Both the position numbers and the translations under genes were made by a program. From Desulfofustis sp. PB-SRB1 (GTDB taxonomy: Bacteria > Desulfobacterota > Desulfobulbia > Desulfobulbales > Desulfocapsaceae), in the NCBI GenBank assembly GCA_016722945.1, contig JAEQMT010000038.1:806001-870000 (forward strand): 64,000 bases of DNA. Reading direction: 5' to 3'. This document shows, in pieces, positions 43,606 to 51,687 of this stretch (its first letter is position 1; every line of letters starts with the position of its first letter). Under the pieces are notes generated by a model. The model ran no database searches. It worked only from the letters and a program-made list of their open reading frames with translations, and was not told the origin of the DNA.

Positions 43606-44928
43606 ATGTTTGAACTTTCCGCCCTCGGCGTCGAATGGGGAACCTTGCTGCTGTTCGGCATGATGATTGTTCTGCTGATTCTCGGCAAACCGCTTGCCTA
43701 CCTGACCGGGTTCGTGGCCATGTTTTTTGCCATCGGCTGGTTCGGACCCAATGTGCTGCCGCTGCTTACCAGCCGGATCTACTCCTTCGTCAGTGAGTAC
43801 ACCCTGATCGCGGTGCCGATGTTCGTGCTCATGGCATCGCTGCTGGATAGAACCAATATCGCCAAGGACCTCTATAACGCCATGCAGTTTTTCGGCGGCC
43901 GTATCCGGGGCGGGGTGGCGGTGCAGACTCTGGTGGTCGCCGTGTTTCTCGCCGCCATGAGCGGCATCATCGGTGGTGAAACGGTTTTACTGGGGATGCT
44001 GGCCCTGCCGCAGATGCTGCGCCTGGGCTACAACAAGAACCTGGCGATCGGTACGGTGTGTGCCGGCGGCTCCCTTGGCACCATGGTGCCGCCGTCCATC
44101 GTGCTCATTATCTATGGGCTGACCGCCAACGTCTCCATTGGTGATCTGTTCACCGGGGCGGTGGTCCCGGCCCTGATGCTGGCCAGCTTTTACCTCATCT
44201 ATATCCTTGTCCGCTGCCACCTGCAGCCGGAACTGGCCCCCAACAATCGCGACCCCGAGATGGAGGATCGCGGTATCAAAAAAATCTTCATGGATATCGC
44301 CGCCCCCGGGGTGATTATCTTTTTTGTGCTCGGCTCCATTTATGGCGGCATTGCCTCGGTCACCGAGGCGGCCAGCGTTGGGGTGGCCGCGGTTCTCGGT
44401 CTGGCACTAATCCGCCGGGAACTCAAATTAACCGTGTTGCAGCAGGCCATTGTCCAGACCATGCGCACCTGCGGCATGATTATCTGGATCGGCATTTCAG
44501 CCAGCGCTCTGATCGGCGTCTACAACCTCATGGGCGGCAACCGGTTCGTCCAGGGCATGATCCTCGGCCTCGATGTTACCCCGCTGCTCATCATCTTGTT
44601 GATGATGGCCATCCTCATCTTTCTCGGGATGTTCATGGACTGGATCGGCATTGCCCTGCTGACCATGCCGATTTTTGTGCCGATCGTCACCGGGCTCGGT
44701 TACGACCCGGTCTGGTTCGGGGTGGTGTTCTGCATGAATATGCAGGTGTCGTTTCTGAGCCCGCCGTTCGGACCGGCCGCCTTCTACCTGAAAAGCGTAG
44801 CACCGCCGGACATTACCCTGATGACGATTTTTGCCTCGGTCTGGCCCTTCATTCTCATGCAGCTGCTTGCCCTGGCCCTGGTGGTGCTGAATCCGGGCAT
44901 CGCCCTGTGGCTGGTCAATCTCAAGTAA
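43606..44928 (+). CDS. TRAP transporter large membrane subunit (DctM family)
   Basis: 440 residues from ATG 43606, six bases after GGGAGG; ATG 43603 overlaps the DctQ stop and is also possible. About twelve helices, with family marks VPMFVLMASLLDRTNIAKDLY, GETVLLGMLALPQMLRLGYNKNLAIGTVCAGGSLGTMVPPSIVLIIYG and, near the end, MNMQVSFLSPPFGPAAFYLKSV. It is the sodium-coupled channel part of the TRAP importer. Gluconokinase starts 6 bp after its stop, so transport and phosphorylation are co-expressed. Confidence 0.94.
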   Translation: MFELSALGVEWGTLLLFGMMIVLLILGKPLAYLTGFVAMFFAIGWFGPNVLPLLTSRIYSFVSEYTLIAVPMFVLMASLLDRTNIAKDLYNAMQFFGGRIRGGVAVQTLVVAVFLAAMSGIIGGETVLLGMLALPQMLRLGYNKNLAIGTVCAGGSLGTMVPPSIVLIIYGLTANVSIGDLFTGAVVPALMLASFYLIYILVRCHLQPELAPNNRDPEMEDRGIKKIFMDIAAPGVIIFFVLGSIYGGIASVTEAASVGVAAVLGLALIRRELKLTVLQQAIVQTMRTCGMIIWIGISASALIGVYNLMGGNRFVQGMILGLDVTPLLIILLMMAILIFLGMFMDWIGIALLTMPIFVPIVTGLGYDPVWFGVVFCMNMQVSFLSPPFGPAAFYLKSVAPPDITLMTIFASVWPFILMQLLALALVVLNPGIALWLVNLK

Positions 44929-44934
44929 GCACGG

Positions 44935-45462
44935 GTGAGCGGCACCGTGGTTATCGTACTGATGGGCCCGATGGGATGCGGCAAGACGACGGTGGGCAAG
45001 ATATTGTCACAGCGCATGAGGATCAAATTTATCGATTCCGATGACTATCACCCCCCGGAAAACATCGAAAAAATGGCGCGGGGTATAGCCCTGAACGACC
45101 GCGATCGATACCCCTGGCTGACACGGCTGAAAGCTATAATCGACACAGCCCTTGACGAGGAAAAATCCATAATCCTGGCCTGCTCAGCCCTCAAAAAGAG
45201 CTATCGGAAGACGCTTGGCGTCGACCAGAAGCGGGTTATCACCGTATATCTCAAGGGGGATATGGCCCTGCTTGAGGAGCGGGTGGCAGCACGTTCCCAC
45301 CAGTATATGAATAACAGTCTTCTGGCCAGCCAGCTGGCGACTCTTGAGGAACCGACGGACGGCATCACCGTTTCCATCGCCGGGACGCCGGAGGCAACCG
45401 CCGAGGCGATTGTCAGCCACTTAAACGGGGTGGGTGCCTGCACCCCATCAACACACGAGTAA
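44935..45462 (+). CDS. gntK: Gluconokinase
   Basis: 175 residues starting at GTG. The P-loop is GPMGCGKTT, followed by FIDSDDYHPPENIEKMARGIALNDRDRYPWL, which is diagnostic for GntK-type gluconate kinases, and CSALKKSYRKTL. It converts gluconate to 6-phosphogluconate with ATP, feeding the dehydrogenase encoded 4 bp downstream. The presence of both GntK and the Dgo enzymes suggests the transporter handles more than one aldonic acid. Confidence 0.94.
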   Translation: MSGTVVIVLMGPMGCGKTTVGKILSQRMRIKFIDSDDYHPPENIEKMARGIALNDRDRYPWLTRLKAIIDTALDEEKSIILACSALKKSYRKTLGVDQKRVITVYLKGDMALLEERVAARSHQYMNNSLLASQLATLEEPTDGITVSIAGTPEATAEAIVSHLNGVGACTPSTHE

Positions 45463-45466
45463 CATT

Positions 45467-46915
45467 ATGAAACATGAAATCGGTGTAGTGGGTCTTGCCG
45501 TCATGGGTGAAAACCTGGCGCTCAACATGGCCTCGAAAGGGTTTTCCGTGGCCGTCTACAACCGCACCGCCGCTAGAACCGAGCAGTTCATGGCGAGCCG
45601 GGCAAAGGGTACGTCGATTACCGGCTATACCGAGATCAGCGCGTTTGTCGAGGCGCTGCAATCACCCAGAAAAATCATGCTGATGCTCAAAGCAGGCGCA
45701 CCGGTGGATGCGTTCATTGCCACCCTGAACCCGCTTCTTGCCCCCGGCGATATCGTCATCGACGGCGGCAACTCCCACTATCTCGATACCGCGCGGCGTC
45801 AGGCCGCTCTTGAATCACAGGGGTTCCTATTTGTCGGCACCGGGGTATCCGGAGGCGAAGAGGGGGCGCTTACCGGCCCATCCATCATGCCGGGCGGCTC
45901 CGTCGGTGCCTGGCCGCACCTTGCTCCCATCTTTACCGCCATCGCCGCCCGCGTCGAAGACGGCTCCGCCTGTACCACGTGGGTTGGGCCGGGCGGGGCG
46001 GGTCATTTCGTCAAGATGGTGCACAACGGGATTGAGTACGGCGACATGCAGTTGATCTGCGAAACCTACCACTTCATGAAAGCGGTGCTCGCCATGTCGG
46101 CCGATGAAATACACGAGGTGTTTGGCCGCTGGAATGGCGGGGAGTTGTCGAGCTATCTTATCGAGATCACCGCCGCCATTACCGGCTACCGGGACGAAAA
46201 CGGTGCCGTCCTGCTTGACTCGATCCTCGACGCGGCCGGACAGAAAGGAACCGGCAAGTGGACGATAAACGCCGCCCTTGAGCTTGGCGTACCCCTGTCA
46301 CTTATCAGCGAATCGGTGTTTGCCCGCTGCCTCTCCGCGTTCAAGGATCTGCGCGTTGCCGCCGCCGGGGAGCTGAGCGGCCCGGCATATACATTCACCG
46401 GGGAGAGGCAGGAAACACTGGAGGATCTGGGCAAGGCGCTGTATGCGGCCAAAATCATCTCTTACGCGCAAGGGTTCGGTCTTATCCAGGAGGCCTCCCG
46501 GGAATTTGACTGGAAGCTCGAGGCTGCCGAAATTGCCCGCATCTGGCGCGGCGGCTGCATCATTCGCTCGGTATTTCTGGATCGCATCAGCAAGGCCTAC
46601 CAGGAAACCCCGGACCTCACCACCATGCTGCTTGCCCCCTATTTCACAAACAGTCTGGAACAAAACCAGTCGGGCCTGCGCCGGGTGGTGGCGATGGGGA
46701 TAGCGGCGGGGATTCCCATGCCCTGTCACGCGGCCGCGGTGAGCTACTTCGACGGCCTCCGCACCGCCCGTCTGCCGGCCAATCTGCTGCAGGCCCAGCG
46801 GGACTATTTCGGCGCCCATACCTACGAACGTGTCGATGCTCCCCGCGGCCGGTGGTTTCATACCAACTGGACCGGTACCGGCGGCGCCACCACGTCGACG
46901 GCATATATAAAGTAG
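45467..46915 (+). CDS. gnd: 6-phosphogluconate dehydrogenase, decarboxylating
   Basis: 482 residues from ATG 45467, full length for the long (Gnd-type, NADP) form. It opens IGVVGLAVMGENLALNMASKGF, where the usual GxAVMGxNLALN pattern is intact. Active-site stretches are GTGVSGGEEGALTGPSIMPGG, with VGPGGAGHFVKMVHNGIEYGDMQLI (catalytic lysine) and the C-terminal QAQRDYFGAHTYER. It oxidises 6-phosphogluconate to ribulose 5-phosphate and CO2, making NADPH. Last gene of the transport and sugar-acid operon. Confidence 0.95.
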   Translation: MKHEIGVVGLAVMGENLALNMASKGFSVAVYNRTAARTEQFMASRAKGTSITGYTEISAFVEALQSPRKIMLMLKAGAPVDAFIATLNPLLAPGDIVIDGGNSHYLDTARRQAALESQGFLFVGTGVSGGEEGALTGPSIMPGGSVGAWPHLAPIFTAIAARVEDGSACTTWVGPGGAGHFVKMVHNGIEYGDMQLICETYHFMKAVLAMSADEIHEVFGRWNGGELSSYLIEITAAITGYRDENGAVLLDSILDAAGQKGTGKWTINAALELGVPLSLISESVFARCLSAFKDLRVAAAGELSGPAYTFTGERQETLEDLGKALYAAKIISYAQGFGLIQEASREFDWKLEAAEIARIWRGGCIIRSVFLDRISKAYQETPDLTTMLLAPYFTNSLEQNQSGLRRVVAMGIAAGIPMPCHAAAVSYFDGLRTARLPANLLQAQRDYFGAHTYERVDAPRGRWFHTNWTGTGGATTSTAYIK

Positions 46916-47059
46916 ACAAAAAAATCACGGTAATGGCCAATAGGCGGCCGGCTCGTGCCACCCGGCACGCCGCGCGATGGTGCTGCCTTCTAAATTTTGC
47001 GTTTCAAGGGATAAGATATGACACCACACCACCTGATACACAGAGCCATAACAACATCA

Positions 47060-47608
47060 TTACAATTTTCTGAATTGTAATATACCGACTTTCCACTGGT
47101 CACTGTTTTCTCTCTGCTTTGCTCTGCCGAGGTAAAATTCCGCCAGTTCGTCGTTGAACGGGATATACTCGAAATCGATTCTTATATATTCACCCATGAT
47201 GCTCTGTTTAGCGGCCATCAGCACAGGTAACACACCGATTTCACCGTCATTTACGGTGATAATATCCGGGTCTGATATAGTACTTGTCTCTTCTGTTGCA
47301 CCACCATAAACGCCAACTTTTTTAACAGACCGCCTGACCACTGTATCAACCAAATATTCTCCCTCAGCAAGTAACCCCGAGATGACCACATCATCCTTAT
47401 AGAATTGTGGTTCAATCACAATCGAAAAACTTTCATCCTCACTACTTCTGAGCTCATACGTATACAAGATGGGAAACTCCGATGTGTTGTTGAACTTAAA
47501 CGGCACCGCAACCATGCCATATCCTGGCTGTCTGTCGGGTAATTTCCGGGCACAGCCGGCTATTACCAGACAGAGAGCAATAAGTGACAACAGCACATAA
47601 GGTTTCAT
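47060..47608 (-). CDS. Putative lipoprotein of unknown function
   Basis: ATG 47608 follows GGGAGG at six bases, so it is preferred to the ATG two codons upstream. The 182 residues have a lipoprotein signal with lipobox VIAGC near residue 18, then a beta-rich body without family motifs that I recognise. The gene stops inside a small palindrome, TTACAATT/AATTGTAA (47060-47080). The next gene upstream on the same strand is another lipoprotein 28 bp away, so they may form an operon. Confidence 0.75.
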   Translation of the reverse strand: MKPYVLLSLIALCLVIAGCARKLPDRQPGYGMVAVPFKFNNTSEFPILYTYELRSSEDESFSIVIEPQFYKDDVVISGLLAEGEYLVDTVVRRSVKKVGVYGGATEETSTISDPDIITVNDGEIGVLPVLMAAKQSIMGEYIRIDFEYIPFNDELAEFYLGRAKQRENSDQWKVGILQFRKL

Positions 47609-47636
47609 GATCATCCTCCCTTATCATTGAGAATAG

Positions 47637-48899
47637 TTAATCGTCTACTATTGGAACAAGCGGTGCCCGAACAAGAGAAATTGTTCGCCGCACACCAGCC
47701 CGGTCATATTCAAGCTTTACCTCATCATCACCACTGTCTTCCAACAACGACCATACTTTCCCGGCAGAAAGCTTCGTTGTGTCGAGACCGTTTACCCGAA
47801 GAATTTCATCGCCTATATCCAACCCGGCACGAGCCGCGGCAGAATCCTCCCAGACCCCGGCTACTATTGTTTTTCCCTCATCCTGAACCAATACCACCCC
47901 ATGCGTAATTGGGTTATTGCCCATGGGCTCACCATTTGGTATCAGAATCATTTTCTTCGCCGGATAGTCAAGGATGACGTCATATGCCTGTAAAAAATCG
48001 TTGCCCACAAGCATCTCGTACGAAATTGACTGGTGTGACCTGCCGAGCAGGTGCCGAAAAAGCTTGTCTCCCAGTCGAAACTCGCGCAAGCGAAAGGCAT
48101 AATTCGGCTCATCAATAACTCCGAACACGCCCGTCGATACTTGTCCCCTGGCGGCGATTACTGCGTCATCGGCAAATGCATCGGTCTGGGCAACCGTATC
48201 AACATGTACCGCTACCACCCCAAAAAATCCGGTATCGATCACCGCTTCACCATCCAGCCGATCATCGATACGGCACTGTACCACCGGGGAAAACAAGATT
48301 TCTGAATCAAAGGTAAAAGGTATCTCGATGGCCCCAGGCGGGTTCGGTTCATCCATGACCGAATCGGCAAGGGTAACCGTATTTTCCCGATAATCGATAC
48401 TTACCCTGAAATGACGCAAAACGTTTGACCCGAGGTAGCCGGCAAGCTCCGGCGGCCAACTTTTATCAGCAAAGTCAGAGACACCGGCGCCGCAGTCACG
48501 CACCTCCATGTCACCGATGCGCACACTGTCAAGGGTGAGCATATTCACATCCTGATATCTTCCGCTCGCACCGTAAATCCACATAGCCACCCCTTTGGGC
48601 AACCCCAATTCAGCCGCCACTTCGGGCCGTATTATGGTAAAACCACCTGTATCAAGCATAAAGGTGTAGGGTGTGGAGACATCATTTAGTTGCGCCCTAA
48701 TAAGTATGGGAGAGTCATCGAAATAAACATCGACGGTGCTTTCGGGTGGGTTGGTGCGGGCAGCCGTACCGCTCTGTGCCAGTGTCACCGGATGGCGTGG
48801 CCCACAGCCGCTCATACCAAACAGCATCAAGCCGGCACAAATCCACCATGCAGCTACAGAAAATGAGGTGGTCTGACGCGGCATATTTTTCGTTTTCAT
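47637..48899 (-). CDS. Lipoprotein with retropepsin-like aspartic protease halves and a PDZ domain
   Basis: 420 residues; the signal peptide ends in lipobox FGMSGC. Two aspartic-protease lobes are visible: FMLDTGGFTIIRPEVAAELGLP near 80 and AVIDTGFFGVVAVHVDTV near 215, each followed by the hydrophobic loops (YLGSNVLRHFRVSIDYRENTVTL; LVGNDFLQAYDVILDYPAKKMIL). The C-terminal 90 residues form a PDZ domain (AGVWEDSAAARAGLDIGDEILRVNG). This matches predicted clan AA proteases with PDZ from bacteria. It probably acts in the periplasm, anchored to a membrane. The substrate is unknown. Confidence 0.88.
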   Translation of the reverse strand: MKTKNMPRQTTSFSVAAWWICAGLMLFGMSGCGPRHPVTLAQSGTAARTNPPESTVDVYFDDSPILIRAQLNDVSTPYTFMLDTGGFTIIRPEVAAELGLPKGVAMWIYGASGRYQDVNMLTLDSVRIGDMEVRDCGAGVSDFADKSWPPELAGYLGSNVLRHFRVSIDYRENTVTLADSVMDEPNPPGAIEIPFTFDSEILFSPVVQCRIDDRLDGEAVIDTGFFGVVAVHVDTVAQTDAFADDAVIAARGQVSTGVFGVIDEPNYAFRLREFRLGDKLFRHLLGRSHQSISYEMLVGNDFLQAYDVILDYPAKKMILIPNGEPMGNNPITHGVVLVQDEGKTIVAGVWEDSAAARAGLDIGDEILRVNGLDTTKLSAGKVWSLLEDSGDDEVKLEYDRAGVRRTISLVRAPLVPIVDD

Positions 48900-49020
48900 T
48901 TGTTGAATTGCCGGTAAAAAATCTGAGAGTGCCCTCTCCTATCATTAGCGAGGGAGCGGAACCCAAAAGGGAGTCTTGATATGTGATAATTTTTGTCCAA
49001 AATGTAAGCTCAATAGAAAT

Positions 49021-49153
49021 TATGGGCTCGTAAAAACCGCAACATTGCTTGCTATCGTCATTCCCGCGAAAGCGGGAATCCAGTAATTTCATTTAATTAT
49101 GGATTTCGATTCAACTCCACAATGACCGTAATTGGGGTCTTTACGACGCCATC
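49021..49153. mobile_element. Full 133-bp inverted-repeat element (R6)
   Basis: It starts TATGGGCTCGTAAAAACC and ends with the reverse complement of GATGGCGTCGTAAAGACC, and carries the short hairpin TTCCCGCGAAAGCGGGAATC. It is followed within 6 bp by a second-family element. Confidence 0.86.
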
Positions 49154-49159
49154 TGAAAT

Positions 49160-49319
49160 TATGGGCCTTTAAAAAATCAGCCGAGCAGTCTAAAATGGCT
49201 AGGTTAAAACACAGCTATACTAGGAGTAGTGGTCGTTTTGACCCAGCAGTTCTATGATGTACGCCGAGAAGTCAAAACGATCCCACGACAACGTAGAGCG
49301 AAGTTTTTACGATGCTAAC
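49160..49319. mobile_element. 160-bp inverted-repeat element, second family (E2)
   Basis: It starts TATGGGCCTTTAAAAAATC and ends TTTTTACGATGCTAAC, and shares GTGGTCGTTTTGACCC and GTCAAAACGATCCC with the element at 30940-31158. These two blocks form an inner inverted repeat. As at 30940, it sits beside a 133-bp element. Confidence 0.55.
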
Positions 49320-49556
49320 AGGAATTATACCACAGGGAATTGCGCCTGAGGATGAATTTTCTTGAGCAAAATATAATTTGGCGGAAAAAGGTTTTTTTAA
49401 GGTACCTTTTAGTATCCTTCCACTCATTGCCTTTTGCTCCGAATCTCCGAATCGATTCAACAAGGCCCGAGTCAAAATGAACAACCGCACAAAACCGCAA
49501 AGCGCAGGTGCCGACACGATTCGCACTTTAGCAGCAGGCGGGTTGCGGGTGGCCGC
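49320..49556. other. Intergenic stretch without a recognised gene
   Basis: Between the paired repeat elements and the small reading frame at 49557-49742, and also in 48900-49020, I see no coding or RNA feature. Confidence 0.4.
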
Positions 49557-49742
49557 TTATGGCCAGGTAATGTCTGAGGCTGGTTTGATGAGGCGCAGCA
49601 GGGCGGGCGCCATATTCCAGCGGTGATCATCGTCGGTGATGATACTGATCGTCTTGTTGTTGAGACGCAGGACTCTTCCTTCAATCATCCTGCCGTCGGC
49701 GGCCTGAGACCCTACCCGGTCGCCCCTGCTGAAGTTGGTCAT
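49557..49742 (-). CDS. Small protein of unknown function, SH3-barrel-like
   Basis: A 61-residue frame, MTNFSRGDRVGSQAADGRMIEGRVLRLN then KTISIITDDDHRWNMAPALLRLI, reads like a compact beta-barrel: RGDRV, xGRxxEGRVLRLNxKT and a final WNxxPxLL also occur in small or C-terminal domains of other bacterial proteins. No good ribosome-binding site is found, and the frame is open further upstream to about 49820, so this may be a remnant of a longer gene. Confidence 0.4.
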   Translation of the reverse strand: MTNFSRGDRVGSQAADGRMIEGRVLRLNNKTISIITDDDHRWNMAPALLRLIKPASDITWP

Positions 49743-49812
49743 CAAACTGGTGGCGCGGGCCTGGGATATGAGCTTGAGCGGCTCAACGATCAATCGGTTG
49801 AGAAAGAAGAGA

Positions 49813-49829
49813 TGTCTCAAAATGAGTCA
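49813..49829. promoter_or_regulatory. Candidate enhancer site 1 of the AcoR-like activator
   Basis: TGTCTCAAAATGAGTCA, a 17-bp near-palindrome TGTCTCA-N3-TGAGACA with one mismatched position. It directly adjoins site 2. Confidence 0.65.
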
Positions 49830-49846
49830 TGTCTCATCATGGGACA
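49830..49846. promoter_or_regulatory. Candidate enhancer site 2 of the AcoR-like activator
   Basis: TGTCTCATCATGGGACA, the same 17-bp pattern with one mismatch, head-to-tail with site 1. Confidence 0.65.
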
Positions 49847-49900
49847 CCTTGAGCGTGGCGAGGCTATACGCCGTATCTTCCGGCTATCGCCGCGTTGTTA

Positions 49901-49917
49901 TGTCTCGTATTGAAACA
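49901..49917. promoter_or_regulatory. Candidate enhancer site 3 of the AcoR-like activator
   Basis: TGTCTCGTATTGAAACA, the same pattern with two mismatches, about 100 bp upstream of the -24/-12 promoter at 50003. Confidence 0.55.
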
Positions 49918-50002
49918 CTTTGAGTTTACCGATGATTAACCGGTGTCCCAGATATTTCTGTATCATATTGATATATATAGATATCCAGAACGCTTTTCGG
50001 AC

Positions 50003-50018
50003 AAGCACAATTATTGCA
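50003..50018 (+). promoter_or_regulatory. sigma-54 (-24/-12) promoter of the opine-dehydrogenase/TRAP operon
   Basis: AAGCACAATTATTGCA matches TGGCACG-N4-TTGCA at the -24 GCAC and the complete -12 TTGCA with correct spacing; the first G of the -24 GG is A. The same AG...GC form is found at 59810. Confidence 0.65.
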
Positions 50019-50055
50019 AATTTATTGTTTTAACCATTTACCTGGAGGGGGAGTC

Positions 50056-51147
50056 ATGGCAAAAACGACGAAGTGGGCAATAATCGGTGGTGGCAACGGC
50101 GGCCAGTCTCTGGCCGGACATCTGGCGATCATGGGATTTCCGGTGACGATCTATGATATTTTCCAGCAGACCATCGACGTCATCTCTGAGCAGGGCGGTA
50201 TTCATGTTGAGGGCGCCGTAGAGGGGTTCGGCACACTGGAACTGGCCACTACCGATATCAACAAGGCGGTGGATGGGGCCGATATCGTCATGGTGGTGGC
50301 GCCGGCCACCGCCCATCGGACCATTGCGGGGACCTGTGCACCGGCTCTGGCGGACGGCCAGATTGTCATCCTCCATCCCGGTGCCACCTGCGGTTCGCTT
50401 GAATTCAAACAGGCACTTTCGGACAATGGCTGCACGGCAAAGCTCACCATCGCCGAAACCAACACCCTGATCTACGCCTGTCGAAGCCCACAACCGGGCC
50501 ATGCCCGGATCATCGGCATCAAAAACGATCTGGTGGTGGCGGCCCTGCCGGCCCGCGACACCGCCACCGTCGCCACCCTGTTCAAAGAGGCGTTCACCCA
50601 GGTGGTGGCCGGTGTCAATGTCATGCAGCCCAGTCTGGGCAACGCCAACGCGGTTGTTCATCCGGCCCCGTCACTGCTCAACACATCGATGATCGAATCC
50701 GTCCACCAGTGGTCATACTACTACGACGGCATCACCCCCAGCATCGGGGCCTTCGTGGAAAAACTCGACGCCGAGCGCATGGCCCTGGCCGACGCATTTG
50801 GCGTCGATCTGCTGCCGATTCTCACCTGGTACAAGGTTGCCTACGGAATCGATAAGCCGACCCTGAGTGAGACGGTGCGCGCCAACCCGGCCTATGACGG
50901 GATCGCCGGCCAGAAAGAGCTCAAAACCCGCTACATCATGGAGGATATTCCCACCGGGCTGGTACCAATGATCGAGCTGGGGAAACTGTGCGGGGTACCG
51001 ACTCCGCGCATGGAGGTAATCGCCAAACTTGGCGGGTATCTCGTGGATGAAGATTTTTTCACCACGGGGAGAACGTTGAAAAATCTTGGCGTAGAGGGTA
51101 TGTCTCGGGATGATCTGATGACTTTCATCGAAACGGGCGAGCGCTGA
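50056..51147 (+). CDS. NAD(P)-dependent opine dehydrogenase family protein
   Basis: 363 residues from ATG 50056 behind GGAGGGGGAG. The N-terminal Rossmann fold has WAIIGGGNGGQSLAGHLAIMGFPVTIYD, and GATCGSLEF and AETNTLIYACR follow. The C-terminal helical domain has NANAVVHPAPSLLNTSMIE and YYYDGITPSIGAFVEKLDAERMALA, where the conserved histidine of octopine/nopaline-type dehydrogenases lies. Such enzymes join or split an amino acid and a keto-acid with NAD(P)H. Because TRAP transporter genes follow directly and a sigma-54 promoter precedes it, catabolic cleavage of an imported opine-like compound is more likely than synthesis (inference). Confidence 0.88.
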   Translation: MAKTTKWAIIGGGNGGQSLAGHLAIMGFPVTIYDIFQQTIDVISEQGGIHVEGAVEGFGTLELATTDINKAVDGADIVMVVAPATAHRTIAGTCAPALADGQIVILHPGATCGSLEFKQALSDNGCTAKLTIAETNTLIYACRSPQPGHARIIGIKNDLVVAALPARDTATVATLFKEAFTQVVAGVNVMQPSLGNANAVVHPAPSLLNTSMIESVHQWSYYYDGITPSIGAFVEKLDAERMALADAFGVDLLPILTWYKVAYGIDKPTLSETVRANPAYDGIAGQKELKTRYIMEDIPTGLVPMIELGKLCGVPTPRMEVIAKLGGYLVDEDFFTTGRTLKNLGVEGMSRDDLMTFIETGER

Positions 51148-51202
51148 CAGGTTACCCAGACGAAGGCGCCCCCCGATCACCCGGCACTTTACGAGGCACG
51201 AT

Positions 51203-51685
51203 ATGGAACGATTCTTCAGATACACCCTCACCATTCTGATCAGCACTGTTGCGGCCATGGAGTTTTACCAGGTGGTCATGCGCTATATTCTTGAGCTCCC
51301 CGTTATGGGGCTGGAGGAATTGCTCGTCTACCCCACCCTGTGGCTCTACTTTCTGGGCAGCGTGAACGCGTCGCGCGAAGACACCCAGATCAAGGCCAAC
51401 GTGCTGGACGTTTTTCTGAAAACCGACAAGGCGAAACTGATCGTCCGGGTGATTGCCGATCTGCTCTCGGTGATCGTTGCCGGCTGGCTTACCTACTGGG
51501 CATATGATTATTTTCGCTACGCCCTACGGGTCTGGAAGGAGAGCCCGACCCTCTATATCCCCACCTTTTACGCCGAATGCGCGCTGTTTATCGGCCTCGT
51601 GCTGATGACCTTTTACGCGGCCTGGTACCTGGTGAAAAACAGTCGCCGGCTTTTTCTGGCGCCGAGTTCCGAGAAAGGAGCGTAA
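51203..51685 (+). CDS. TRAP transporter small membrane subunit (DctQ family)
   Basis: 160 residues with helices near 8-28 (YTLTILISTVAAMEFYQVVMRYIL), 40-55, 85-110 (VIADLLSVIVAGWLTYWAYDYF) and 120-142 (FYAECALFIGLVLMTFYAAWYLV). The MRYILELPVMGLEELLVYPTLWLYFLGS segment is the DctQ signature region. It lies 55 bp after the opine dehydrogenase gene and 2 bp before the large subunit, with GAGAAAGGAG at its end serving that gene. Confidence 0.9.
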   Translation: MERFFRYTLTILISTVAAMEFYQVVMRYILELPVMGLEELLVYPTLWLYFLGSVNASREDTQIKANVLDVFLKTDKAKLIVRVIADLLSVIVAGWLTYWAYDYFRYALRVWKESPTLYIPTFYAECALFIGLVLMTFYAAWYLVKNSRRLFLAPSSEKGA

Positions 51686-51687
51686 CC

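Noticed and set aside
47060..47080. TTACAATTTTCTGAATTGTAA as a terminator
   Set aside because: Stem of 8 weak pairs and no U-run; it overlaps the stop codon of the lipoprotein gene and could be chance.
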